Below are positions 56,170 to 64,000 of a stretch of 64,000 nt of DNA, in pieces; the first letter of the stretch is position 1, and each line of letters opens with the position of its first letter. The notes under the pieces are model-generated. The model saw only the letters and a program-made list of their open reading frames with translations. It was not told the origin of the DNA and did not search any database. The stretch is from positions 1 to 64,000 of the forward strand of contig CAZFCE010000007.1 of the NCBI GenBank assembly GCA_964517605.1, in the 5' to 3' direction. The stretch comes from J095 sp964517605. Its GTDB lineage: Bacteria > Chloroflexota > Anaerolineae > 4572-78 > J111. Position numbers and translations under genes: made by a program.

Positions 56170-59100
56170 CTAATTGTTGCCAAGTTCGCGGAGTTGCGCG
56201 GCGTAGGCGTTGTTGAGAAAAGCCTCGCGTTCGGCTTCGTCGGTGATGTTGGTTTCGGCCAGTTTTCGCTGGAGTTTTTTGGCGTAAGTCAGGGCGTCGC
56301 GGGCGGCGGCGCTGTTGCCGGCTTGCCGGTAGGTGGCGGCTTTTTGGGTTTGGATGAAAAATTGGGTCAACCGGCTATCAATATCTTCGGATAGTTTGGT
56401 GCCATGGGCCAACGACTCAATGGCGGCGGTGTAGCGTTGGTGGTGAGTTTCTACCTGGCCGCGCAGCCACCAACTGCGGGCCACAAATTCTTTCAGTTCG
56501 CTGGCAACGGCCAAATCGGTGAGTTTGGCCAGGGTGGTTTGGGCTTTGTCCCACAGGTTGCTATCCAGGTAGGCCCGCGTAAGCTGGTATAAAATTGAGA
56601 CTTCATCGGGGGTAAAACCCATGTCGTGGGCCATGCGAAGCACGGCTTCCAGTTCGGTTACGGCTTCGTCCAGCCGCCCCAAATGGCGGTAGGCCGTGCC
56701 GAGCACGGCGTTGGCCTTCATTTCGTACAGCGGCGAGCCGAGTTCTTTAGAAATGGCCACGCTGGCTTCGGCGTGTTGCAGGCCGGTGGTATCAAGGCCC
56801 AGCGTCAGGTAAAAATAGCCCAACCAGGCCAACCCCAACGCCTGCATGGATTTTTGGCCTTGCTCCTGCGATAGCTTTAGCCCGTCTCTCAGGTTTTCGC
56901 CGGCCTGGCTCAATGACCCACTATAAAGCTGGCCCAAACCGCGATAATATTTTATCAGCGGCACCCGGTAAAGATCGCCAGATTTTTGGTGCAGTTCCAG
57001 CAGTTCGATGGCGGTGTTTTCGGCGGCGGTGTATTCGCCCAGGCACACCTGGCCCATCAGCACGGTAGAGAGCGAGTTCATCAGCCCGCCGCGATATCCC
57101 AGCCGGCGACGGATGGGAACAATTTCGTCCTGGTAACGGGTAAGGCTGGCCAAAATTTCGCCCTGTTCCAGCATAATTTTGGCCAGGCCGTCTTCGGCGT
57201 TAATGCGGCCCACTTCGCTTTGGAGTTCCACGCTCAGGTCGTAGGCTTCACGGTAACATTGGGTGGCAAGTTCAAGCTGGCCCATGTTGTAGTGGAAAGC
57301 GCCCAATTGGTTGAGCGTTTCGCTGATGCCCTGTTTGTTGCCAATGCGCCGGGCCACCGTAAGCGCCTGCTGAAAAAAGTCCGAGGCTTCGGTAAAGTTG
57401 TGGTGGCTGGCATGCAGCGCCCCCAGGCCGTTGAACGCCCGCATTTGAGCGTTGTCGTCGCCCAGTTCAATGGCTTTGCTGAGCATGGCCTGGTTGTCCT
57501 CAATGGCGCGGAACGGCTCGCCCAGCCGGGTAAGAATACGCGCCCGGCCTTCGTAAATGGCCACCAGCGAGGCCTGGTCGGCGGAATCGCCCATGATGTT
57601 GGCCACTTCCAGAGTGCGGGTGTAAAAATTAAGGGCTTCCTGGTTGGCAAAAGATTGAGTGGCGGCTTCGGCGGCGCGCAGCAAATAGCGCATGGCGCGG
57701 GGCCAGTTTTCGCTTTTGTAGTAGTGATGCGCCACAATCGGGGCAAATTGTTCGCCCAGCAGCCAGTAACGGGTGGCCATAAAATCGGCAATCTGGCGGT
57801 GAATGGCTTGTCGCTGCTGATGAAGCATGCTGTTGTAAGCGGTTTCGTAGGTGAGCACGTGTTTAAAAATGTATTCCGGCTCCGGCTCACGCTTGTGGAT
57901 GCTGATAAGATCGGCCTGATCCAGTTGTTCCAGAGCTTTGGCGAGCACTTTTTCATCGTTGATGATGGGCGCCAGCACAAAGCGGGGAAAAACGCGGCCA
58001 ATCACGGCGGCTACCTGGAGCACCCGTTTAACCGCTTCGGATAGCCGGTCAATACGGGCGGTGAGTACGCCTTGCAGGGTGTTGGGAATGTTGATGTCGG
58101 TAACGGAGCGGGTAATTTCCCAGTGGCCGTTGGTGCTGGCAATGGTGCCATCTTCAATCAGGCTGCGTAGCACTTCTTCCAAAAAGAGGGGGTTGCCTTC
58201 GGCCCGGTTGAGCAACAGCCGTTCCAGGTCGGCGGGCATGGGTTCTATTTTAAGCAGGTGCTTGATAAGCTGGCGGCTTTCGTCATCGGTGAGCGGCCAG
58301 AGGGTGAGTTCGGTAAAATTTTGGGTGTAATCGCGGGCGCTCTGCACCTTGATTTTCCAAAAGTTGGATATGCGCTCTGGCCGGGTAACGCAAATAAGTA
58401 AAATCGGGCTGTACACGGTGAGCGCAAACAGGTACTCAATCAGGGTAACGGAGCTGGGGTCGGACCAATGCAGGTCTTCAAACACCAGCACCAACGGTTG
58501 GCGGGCGGCCAGCGCCTCAATCCATTCGCCCATCGCCAAAAAGATGCGTTGGCGCAGAATTTGGGGGTCGTTAATGGGCAACTCGGTGTCGGAATCCAGT
58601 TTGAGGCCCAACAGAGTGGCCAGGTAGGGGATAACTTCGGCTTTGTGGCGGCTGCCAAAAAGCTCTTCGCCCATGGCATCAAGCCGGAGTTTGACCAGCG
58701 CGTCATCGGAATCCTCGGGGAGTTGCAGGTAGCTGTATAAAATATCAACAAACAGCCGGTTGGCAAAGGATTGGCGGTAAGCCAGCCCGCGGCCAAACAG
58801 CCACAGCGGTTTTTTATCGCCGCTGGGCAGTTGCTGCACCAGTTTCATTGTTTCAATGACCAGCCGCGATTTGCCCAGCCCGGCATCGCCGGCCACAATC
58901 ACAATATTGCCCTGGCCGCCGGCAAGTTTGCGGTAGGCGTTTTGCACCACCTGTATTTCGTATTCGCGGCCCACCAGCGGCGCTTCCATGCCCGACAAAC
59001 CACGTTGGGTCTGGCTCAGATCACGGGCGGAGAGAAGCTGGTACACTTTGAGCGGTTCCGGCTTGCCTTTTACTTTGATGGGATTTTTTTCTTCAAAGAC

Positions 59101-59730
59101 AAACAGCCGGTTGGTAAGGTTGTAGGTGTCTTCGTTAACAAAAATCTGGCCCCGGCTCGATGCGCCTTCCAGCCGGGCGGCTACGTTCACCACATCGCCC
59201 ATTACGGTGTACGAGCGTTTGCGGTCCGTGCCGACCATGCCGGCAATCACGTTGCCGGTGTTAATGCCCATATGGATACCGAGCGGTTGGGGCAACGGGT
59301 AAGGCGGATTGGCGTTAAATTTGGCCAGCCGTTCCATCATAGCCAGCGCGGCACGTAGCGCCAGTTCGGGGTCGTTTTCGTGGGCCACCGGCGCGCCAAA
59401 CAGGGCCATAATTTCATCGCCGATGTATTTATCAATATAACCATCGTATTCGTAAATGGCCTGGCTAAGTTCCTTGAGCAGTTCGTTGATGAGCCGGACT
59501 ACCCGTTCAACTTCAGCCGGAGTTTTGGCCGAGTCGTTGAGCGCCGTAAAGCCCGACAGGTCGGCAAAGAGAACCGTTACCTGCCGCCGGTCGCCCTGAA
59601 TGGGGGCGTTGATAATAGATGAAACCTCGGCTTGGCTGGCTCCGGCTACTTCGTTGCCGCAACGGCCACAATAAGAATGGTCGTTGGGGTTCTCAAATCC
59701 GCAAACGTCGCACTTTATAGTCTGGCTCAT
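56170..59730 (-). CDS. class III nucleotide cyclase - AAA ATPase - TPR signalling protein
   Basis: Soluble protein of 1186 aa. Order: zinc ribbon (Cys7, Cys10, Cys21, Cys24); class III cyclase domain (about 46-235) with metal Asp57 (LFADLSGFT) and Asp105 (KYIGDEIMALFG), and transition-state Asn182 and Arg186 (GDVVNVAARLE), so it looks active; AAA/STAND ATPase (about 250-600) with Walker A GDAGLGKS (281-288) and a VLVFEDLHWSDPS Walker B; then TPR repeats to the end (about 700-1180). This design resembles other bacterial cyclase/ATPase/TPR proteins thought to convert a protein interaction signal into cAMP or cGMP. Ligand and partners are unknown. It has its own near-consensus promoter; tilS follows. 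Confidence 0.88.
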   Translation of the reverse strand: MSQTIKCDVCGFENPNDHSYCGRCGNEVAGASQAEVSSIINAPIQGDRRQVTVLFADLSGFTALNDSAKTPAEVERVVRLINELLKELSQAIYEYDGYIDKYIGDEIMALFGAPVAHENDPELALRAALAMMERLAKFNANPPYPLPQPLGIHMGINTGNVIAGMVGTDRKRSYTVMGDVVNVAARLEGASSRGQIFVNEDTYNLTNRLFVFEEKNPIKVKGKPEPLKVYQLLSARDLSQTQRGLSGMEAPLVGREYEIQVVQNAYRKLAGGQGNIVIVAGDAGLGKSRLVIETMKLVQQLPSGDKKPLWLFGRGLAYRQSFANRLFVDILYSYLQLPEDSDDALVKLRLDAMGEELFGSRHKAEVIPYLATLLGLKLDSDTELPINDPQILRQRIFLAMGEWIEALAARQPLVLVFEDLHWSDPSSVTLIEYLFALTVYSPILLICVTRPERISNFWKIKVQSARDYTQNFTELTLWPLTDDESRQLIKHLLKIEPMPADLERLLLNRAEGNPLFLEEVLRSLIEDGTIASTNGHWEITRSVTDINIPNTLQGVLTARIDRLSEAVKRVLQVAAVIGRVFPRFVLAPIINDEKVLAKALEQLDQADLISIHKREPEPEYIFKHVLTYETAYNSMLHQQRQAIHRQIADFMATRYWLLGEQFAPIVAHHYYKSENWPRAMRYLLRAAEAATQSFANQEALNFYTRTLEVANIMGDSADQASLVAIYEGRARILTRLGEPFRAIEDNQAMLSKAIELGDDNAQMRAFNGLGALHASHHNFTEASDFFQQALTVARRIGNKQGISETLNQLGAFHYNMGQLELATQCYREAYDLSVELQSEVGRINAEDGLAKIMLEQGEILASLTRYQDEIVPIRRRLGYRGGLMNSLSTVLMGQVCLGEYTAAENTAIELLELHQKSGDLYRVPLIKYYRGLGQLYSGSLSQAGENLRDGLKLSQEQGQKSMQALGLAWLGYFYLTLGLDTTGLQHAEASVAISKELGSPLYEMKANAVLGTAYRHLGRLDEAVTELEAVLRMAHDMGFTPDEVSILYQLTRAYLDSNLWDKAQTTLAKLTDLAVASELKEFVARSWWLRGQVETHHQRYTAAIESLAHGTKLSEDIDSRLTQFFIQTQKAATYRQAGNSAAARDALTYAKKLQRKLAETNITDEAEREAFLNNAYAAQLRELGNN

Positions 59731-59777
59731 TCCCGATAGCTTTCCGTTGGCCCTGATTTTTTGGGAGTACGCATGTG

Positions 59778-59806
59778 ATGATAGTACAGCCCCGGTAATC
59801 TGTCAA
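59778..59806 (-). promoter_or_regulatory. promoter of the cyclase/ATPase/TPR gene
   Basis: Minus strand: TTGACA (59806-59801), a 17-bp spacer and TATCAT (59783-59778), about 48 bp before the ATG. It diverges from the mreB promoter. Confidence 0.75.
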
Positions 59807-59834
59807 CGGCCATTTTTGGCTATTAGTAGTACGT

Positions 59835-59862
59835 TTGTGAAAAAAAATGATTGTGGTATAAT
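59835..59862 (+). promoter_or_regulatory. mreB promoter with extended -10
   Basis: TTGTGA (59835-59840), a 16-bp spacer and TATAAT (59857-59862) preceded by TGG. Confidence 0.7.
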
Positions 59863-59870
59863 CCTACACC

Positions 59871-59904
59871 TAGGCAGGCGCTGGCTAAACAGTAAGCCTG
59901 CCTA
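59871..59904 (+). promoter_or_regulatory. 5'-terminal leader hairpin of mreB
   Basis: TAGGCAGGC (59871-59879) pairs exactly with GCCTGCCTA (59896-59904), a 9-bp stem with a 16-nt loop. It begins within two bases of the expected transcription start and ends 17 nt before AAGGAG, with no T run. It matches in position the leader hairpin at 1988-2017. Confidence 0.6.
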
Positions 59905-59935
59905 TTGTTGTGTTATCTGGAAGGAGATTTTCTAC

Positions 59936-61006
59936 GTGGCAGGCCCATTAGATGCATTGCTAGGGCTTTTTTCCTTTGACGTGGGGATTGACCTGGGGAC
60001 GGCCAATACGCTGGTGTACGTTAGAGGAAAAGGGATTGTTATTAATGAACCCTCGGTTGTAGCAATTGATAAAAAAACCAAAAAACCGTTGGCCATTGGG
60101 GTAGATGCCAAAGAAATGGTGGGGCGCACCCCGGCCAATATTGTGGCAGTAAGGCCGTTACGCGACGGCGTTATTTCTGAATTTGAAATTACCGAAGCCA
60201 TGCTCCGGTATTTTATTAAAAAAGTTCACGAGCAAACTCTTATTCCCACTCCGTTTTATGCTCCCCGCGTGGTGGTTGGTATTCCCAGTGGCGTCACCGA
60301 AGTGGAAAAACGGGCCGTGTACGATGCCACTCGCAGCGCCCGCGCCCGCGAAGCCATGATCATCGAAGAGCCGGTGGCGGCGGCCATTGGCGTGGGTCTG
60401 CCCATCACCGAGCCGCTGGGCAGCATGGTAATTGATATTGGCGGCGGCACCACCGAAGTGGCGGTGTTTTCGCTGGGCGGGATTGTGGTCAGCCGCTCCA
60501 TCCGGGTGGCCGGCGACGAAATGGATGAGGCCATTGTTAACTACGCCCGCCAAAAATACAATCTGCTCATTGGCCAGCGCATGGCCGAGCGGGCCAAAAT
60601 CACCATCGGCTCGGCGTATCCCCTGCCCGAAGAACAAACCATTACCTTGCGGGGCCGCAACCTGATCACCGGCCTGCCGGATTCGGTTGAGGTGTCGAGC
60701 GTGGAAATCCGCGAGTCGCTCAGCGATGCGGTGCAAGTGTTGGTTGATGCCGTACGCGACACCTTGGATGAAACTCCCCCCGAACTGATTGCCGACCTCA
60801 TGGAAAGCGGCATCGCCCTGGCCGGCGGCGGCGGCTTGCTGCAAGGGTTGGCCGAGCGTTTGTCCGAAGAAACCAAAATGCGGGTGTACATTGCCGATGA
60901 TCCGCTGACCTGCGTGGCCCGAGGCGCCGGCAAAGTGCTGGAAAGCTACGACAAGTACGCCAAAGTACTCACCTCGCTGCAACGCGGCAGCACCAACCAC
61001 CGGTAA
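59936..61006 (+). CDS. mreB: rod shape-determining actin homologue MreB
   Basis: Cytoskeletal ATPase that guides lateral cell-wall synthesis. I start at GTG 59936 (AAGGAG 9 nt upstream; the frame is open upstream but contains the promoter). The 356 aa have the actin-fold nucleotide motifs VGIDLGTANTLVYV (phosphate 1), VIDIGGGTTEVAVFSLGG (phosphate 2) and LAGGGGLLQGL (adenosine). A short N-terminal hydrophobic stretch (AGPLDALLGLFS) could be a membrane-anchoring helix. It heads mreBCD-mrdA. Confidence 0.95.
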   Translation: MAGPLDALLGLFSFDVGIDLGTANTLVYVRGKGIVINEPSVVAIDKKTKKPLAIGVDAKEMVGRTPANIVAVRPLRDGVISEFEITEAMLRYFIKKVHEQTLIPTPFYAPRVVVGIPSGVTEVEKRAVYDATRSARAREAMIIEEPVAAAIGVGLPITEPLGSMVIDIGGGTTEVAVFSLGGIVVSRSIRVAGDEMDEAIVNYARQKYNLLIGQRMAERAKITIGSAYPLPEEQTITLRGRNLITGLPDSVEVSSVEIRESLSDAVQVLVDAVRDTLDETPPELIADLMESGIALAGGGGLLQGLAERLSEETKMRVYIADDPLTCVARGAGKVLESYDKYAKVLTSLQRGSTNHR

Positions 61007-61023
61007 TCACTGCGTAATTAAAT

Positions 61024-61065
61024 AATGAACAGTTGGCCCACCGGCAAGCTGTTCATTGGTAATTT
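61024..61065 (+). terminator. hairpin between mreB and mreC, possible attenuator
   Basis: AATGAACAG (61024-61032) pairs with CTGTTCATT (61049-61057) and is followed by GGTAATTTTT. It may partly end transcription and so lower mreC/mreD relative to mreB. Confidence 0.45.
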
Positions 61066-61074
61066 TTAACTAAA

Positions 61075-61941
61075 ATGACGGCCTCCAGGAACAGAAAGTT
61101 ATATATTGGGCTGATTGTCGCCTTGATTGGGCTAGGGGCGGTGCTGGATCGCCTGGGATATATGGGGCCGGTTAAAAGTTTGTTGCAAGCGGCGCTGGCT
61201 CCGTTACAGGGCGAAATTTCTGGTACTACCCGGCAATTCTCTGATTATTTTGCCGTTTCGGCCAACGTGCAGGCGCTCCGGGCCAGAAACCAGGAGTTGG
61301 AAACGCTGGTTAGCAACCTGATGGTTGAAAATGTGCAGCTCAAAGAGGTTGAGCGCGAAAACGAAGCCTTGCGCCAACTGCTCAACTACACCCGCAACAA
61401 CCCCCAATTTACCTACGAAACCACCTCGGTGGTGGGGCGCAGCATTGGCGTAGACCCCACCAACCTGCTGTATTACATTTACGTAGACGTGGGCACCCGC
61501 GACGGCGTGGCCAAAGGCATGCCGGTAATCACCGACCGCGGGCTGGTGGGCCGGGTGACTGCCGCCGGGCCAAACTCGGCGCAGGTGTTGATGCTGATTG
61601 ACCCCGCCAGCTCGGTGAACGCCATCATCCAGAACAGCCGCGTAACCGGCGTGGTTAAAGGCAACATTGATGGCACCGTTACTATGGAACGCATCCCCCC
61701 CACCGAAAAAGTAAACCCCGGCGATATTGTGCTTACCTCCGGGCTGGGCGGTAACTTCCCCAACAAGCTGGTGATTGGGCAAATCACCGAAGTCACCCAA
61801 CGCGACCAGGATATGTTCCAGGTGGCCCACATTCGGCCCACGGTAGATTTTGGCAAACTCGAAACCATGCTGGTGGTGACTTCGTTCAAGCCGGTGGATT
61901 TTCAATCCGAGATTTTGAACTCGCAGGAGCAGGGCAATTAG
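61075..61941 (+). CDS. mreC: rod shape-determining protein MreC
   Basis: Bitopic membrane protein of 288 aa linking MreB and the elongation enzymes. A membrane helix at about 8-28 is followed by a coiled coil (about 60-105; ANVQALRARNQELETLVSNL) and the beta-barrel domain (about 115-270), with YIYVDVGTRDGVAKGMPVI, VGRVTAAGPNSAQVLMLIDP and PGDIVLTSGLGG. Length and layout are typical. mreD starts 4 nt after its stop. Confidence 0.92.
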   Translation: MTASRNRKLYIGLIVALIGLGAVLDRLGYMGPVKSLLQAALAPLQGEISGTTRQFSDYFAVSANVQALRARNQELETLVSNLMVENVQLKEVERENEALRQLLNYTRNNPQFTYETTSVVGRSIGVDPTNLLYYIYVDVGTRDGVAKGMPVITDRGLVGRVTAAGPNSAQVLMLIDPASSVNAIIQNSRVTGVVKGNIDGTVTMERIPPTEKVNPGDIVLTSGLGGNFPNKLVIGQITEVTQRDQDMFQVAHIRPTVDFGKLETMLVVTSFKPVDFQSEILNSQEQGN

Positions 61942-61945
61942 CAAC

Positions 61946-62437
61946 TTGATTGGCCCGGCGCTGCTGTTGGTAGCGGCGCTGGTGCAGGCAACGTTATCAC
62001 CTTATATAAAGGTTAACGGCGTTCACCCCGATTTGGTGCTGCTGCTGGTGGTGGGCTGGACATCCCTGCGCGGCCTGGAAGAAGGCGCGGTGTGGGCGCT
62101 GATTGGCGGCATTTGCCTTGATTTTTTGTCGGGAGCGCCGTTTGGCGTGTTTTCGGTAACGCTGCTGGCGGCGGCGGTTGTAACCGGCCTGTTTCACGGG
62201 CGCATGTTTGGCAGCAGTATTGTGCTGCCGGTGTTTCTTACTTTTCCGCTGAGTTTTCTGTTTAACGGCGGGGCGTTACTGTTGTTAAGCTTTTTAGGGC
62301 ACCCTGTTAACTGGAACAGCGCCGTTACCTTTATTTTGCTGCCGCTGGCCATATTCAACACCGTGTTGATGGTGGCGGCTTTCCCCCTGTTGCACCTGCT
62401 CAACCGCTGGCTCTACCCGCAGCCCATCACTTTTTAG
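61946..62437 (+). CDS. mreD: rod shape-determining protein MreD
   Basis: Membrane protein of 163 aa with five or six hydrophobic segments. The position directly after mreC and before mrdA, the small size and the family-like HPDLVLLLVVGWTSLRG and GLCLDFLSGAPFG-type region identify it (here GGICLDFLSGAPFGVFS, about 51-67). The start is TTG at 61946, with AGGAGCAGGG upstream inside mreC. It is part of the elongasome with MreC and PBP2. Confidence 0.85.
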   Translation: MIGPALLLVAALVQATLSPYIKVNGVHPDLVLLLVVGWTSLRGLEEGAVWALIGGICLDFLSGAPFGVFSVTLLAAAVVTGLFHGRMFGSSIVLPVFLTFPLSFLFNGGALLLLSFLGHPVNWNSAVTFILLPLAIFNTVLMVAAFPLLHLLNRWLYPQPITF

Positions 62438-62444
62438 GCGTCAC

Positions 62445-62473
62445 TTCGGCTTTTCCGGCAATTTGAGTATAAT
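62445..62473 (+). promoter_or_regulatory. internal promoter before mrdA, near-leaderless
   Basis: TATAAT (62468-62473) with a weak -35 TTCGGC (62445-62450) at 17 bp. The start of transcription would fall at about 62480, two bases before the ATG at 62482, and no ribosome binding site is visible. Confidence 0.45.
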
Positions 62474-62481
62474 TTTGGCTT

Positions 62482-64000
62482 ATGACTGAGTTTCAAAACA
62501 AAATTCGGAATTACCTGTTTTTTGTGGGCGTGCTGATTGCCTTTGTGGTGCTTTCGGCCCGGCTGTGGAGTTTGCAGGTGGCGCAGGGCGCTCACTACCG
62601 CGAACTGGCCGACGCCAACCGGTTTCGATTGGCCCAGATTCCGGCCTCGCGCGGCGTAATATACGACCGCAACGGCGAATTGCTGGTACGCAACCGTCCG
62701 GTGTACAACGTTATTGTGATTCCGGCTTACCTGCCCAAAGATGCCACCGCCGAGGCCAAAATTTTTGCCCGGCTTTCGGAACTGCTCGATTTGCCCATCA
62801 CCACTCAGCTTGAAGCCGCCGCCGGCAAAAACAACGGTTATTTTCACGCCATTAACCACCACCAGTTTAGCCGCCAAATCCAAAACCAAATTATCAATCC
62901 GCGCAGCCGCCAATACAAAAACGAGCCGCTGGGCATCCGCGATGCGGTTAACCAAAACAGAACGTATGCCCCGTTTTTATCGGTAACAATTGCCAAAGAT
63001 GTGCCTCCGGCGATTGTGGCTCAACTGGAAGAAGAGCGGATTAACATGCCTGGCGTGCTGATTGAAATTTCGCCTAGCCGCGAGTACATGGATGGCCCGT
63101 TAACCAGCCATATTTTGGGCTACACCGGCCCCATTCCGGCGGAGCAATTTGACCAGTACAAAACCAAAAATTATGAACTCACCGATGTGATTGGCCTGGC
63201 CGGGCTGGAATCTCAGTACGAAGATTGGCTGCGGGGCATCAAAGGGTTGGAAAGCATCGAAGTGGATGTGACCGGCCAAAAAGTGAGAACCGTTAGCCAA
63301 AACGTTGAAGCTCACCCCGGCCACAATTTGCGGCTCTCGCTGGATATTGGGCTGCAAAAAGCCACCGCCGCCGCCCTGCAAGAAGAAATGGACAAAGTAA
63401 AATCCAAACAGGGCGTGGCCATTGCCATGAATCCGCAGAACGGCGAAATTTTGGCCATGGTTACTTTGCCCAGTTTTGATAACAACCTGTTTGCGCGGGG
63501 TATTTCACCCCGCGAGTTATCGCTGCTCAGCGAAAACCCGTCAACGCCGCTGGTTAACCACGCCACCGCCGGGTTGTACCCGCCCGGTTCTATTTTTAAA
63601 GTTGTGCCGGCGGCGGGCGCGTTGCAGGAGCGCACCGTTGATGTAAATACCACTTTCTTTGACTCCGGCGTGCTGTACCTGCCCAATCGGTTTGAACCCG
63701 ACAACCGCGATTTGGCCCAGCCGTTTTATTGCTGGCTGCGCACCGGTCACGGCGAAGTCAGCTTGATTTCCGGGCTGGCCTGGAGCTGCAACGTTTATTT
63801 TCACCAGATTGGCGGCGGCTACGAGCCAACCAATTACGAGGGGCTGGGGCTGGAGCGCATGGCCAAATGGGCCGAGCGATTTGGCCTGGGCAAACTCACC
63901 GGCATTGACCTGCCCGGCGAGCTTTCGGGCCTGATTCCCAACGCCAAATGGAAGCGCATCAACTACGCCGAATCGTGGTTAACCGGCGATACCTACAATA
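62482..64000 (+). CDS. mrdA: penicillin-binding protein 2 (cut off by the window end)
   Basis: Peptidoglycan transpeptidase of cell elongation; 506 codons are visible. A membrane helix lies at about 11-30. The pedestal or dimerisation domain contains RLAQIPASRGVIYDRNGELL (about 49-68). The transpeptidase domain has the active serine in SIFK (Ser370, Lys373; PPGSIFKV) and the second motif SCN (Ser435, Asn437; WSCNVYFHQIGGG). The KTG motif lies beyond the window. It follows mreD after 44 bp, where an internal TATAAT is present, so it may be transcribed both from the mre operon and on its own. Confidence 0.93.
   Translation, partial: MTEFQNKIRNYLFFVGVLIAFVVLSARLWSLQVAQGAHYRELADANRFRLAQIPASRGVIYDRNGELLVRNRPVYNVIVIPAYLPKDATAEAKIFARLSELLDLPITTQLEAAAGKNNGYFHAINHHQFSRQIQNQIINPRSRQYKNEPLGIRDAVNQNRTYAPFLSVTIAKDVPPAIVAQLEEERINMPGVLIEISPSREYMDGPLTSHILGYTGPIPAEQFDQYKTKNYELTDVIGLAGLESQYEDWLRGIKGLESIEVDVTGQKVRTVSQNVEAHPGHNLRLSLDIGLQKATAAALQEEMDKVKSKQGVAIAMNPQNGEILAMVTLPSFDNNLFARGISPRELSLLSENPSTPLVNHATAGLYPPGSIFKVVPAAGALQERTVDVNTTFFDSGVLYLPNRFEPDNRDLAQPFYCWLRTGHGEVSLISGLAWSCNVYFHQIGGGYEPTNYEGLGLERMAKWAERFGLGKLTGIDLPGELSGLIPNAKWKRINYAESWLTGDTYN

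Noticed and set aside
55474..56394. 306-codon frame opposite tilS
   Set aside because: Antisense shadow of a conserved gene; no start signal or domain.
56986..58044. 352-codon frame opposite the cyclase/ATPase/TPR gene
   Set aside because: Antisense shadow caused by codon bias; sense frame has clear ATPase and TPR sequence.
59684..59935. 84-codon N-terminal extension of MreB
   Set aside because: It covers the divergent promoters and the leader hairpin; GTG 59936 has an AAGGAG site and gives normal MreB length.
1..64000. CRISPR array, insertion sequence, prophage or tRNA gene
   Set aside because: No regularly spaced repeats with unique spacers, no transposase, integrase or phage gene, and no tRNA cloverleaf or T-loop consensus found in the gaps.

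Overview
The window looks like chromosomal DNA from a member of the Chloroflexota, most likely an Anaerolineae-type lineage. This is inferred from content, not from a search. The signs are many surface proteins with Thr/Pro-rich 'TPTATPT' linkers next to a membrane segment, ATPase and TolB-propeller fusions, several large GT39-type membrane glycosyltransferases with C-terminal beta-sandwich modules, a three-gene acyl-CoA carboxylase, a cyclase/ATPase/TPR signalling giant, and frequent GTG and TTG starts in G/C-rich codons. I see no transposase, integrase, phage gene, CRISPR array, tRNA or rRNA. Many promoters can be read directly, mostly with an extended -10 (TGnTATAAT-like).

Layout. 1-264: tandem repeat, a terminator and an inverted repeat. 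265-12671 (+): lipid kinase, methyltransferase, an ATPase/TolB-propeller membrane protein, a GT39-type glycosyltransferase, two linker-rich surface proteins, threonine synthase, GT2 glycosyltransferase and a polyprenyl-phosphate sugar transferase. 12668-17987 (-): quinate dehydrogenase-like protein, small membrane protein, HAD phosphatase, LysM/M23 endopeptidase, and an uncharacterised two-gene operon (530 aa and 138 aa). 17988-18437: non-coding by ORF, but it holds what looks like a complete independent minus-strand small-RNA gene (promoter with a palindrome in its spacer, 17-position closing stem, intrinsic terminator). 18438-25426: ABC exporter, MazG fusion, lipoproteins, S1-domain protein, CYTH protein. 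25664-29277: acyl-CoA carboxylase operon (carboxyltransferase, biotin carboxylase, biotin carrier). 29460-34997: two histidine kinases without response regulators, an O-antigen-ligase-like protein, a TPR membrane protein. 35226-44996: three more GT39-type enzymes and a secreted GH99/WbsX-like protein with three SH3b domains. 45075-47366: redox genes (OsmC, thiol peroxidase, YbdK-type glutamate-cysteine ligase). 47403-47578 (-): a probable 6S RNA. 47838-51352: tig-clpP-clpX. 51467-59730: FAH hydrolase, alkyltransferase-like protein, lipoprotein, degenerate response regulator, TilS, class III cyclase/ATPase/TPR protein. 59936-64000: mreB-mreC-mreD-mrdA, with mrdA cut by the window end.

The strongest candidates for something undescribed are the structured RNA gene at 18086-18271 with the adjacent two-gene operon of unknown function, and the 6S-like RNA at 47403-47578. 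Secondary points are recurrent hairpins at the very 5' end of mRNAs, a beta-sandwich module in varying copy number in the GT39 paralogues, an alkyltransferase-like protein lacking its arginine finger, a response regulator lacking its phospho-acceptor, and a long ClpX insertion.
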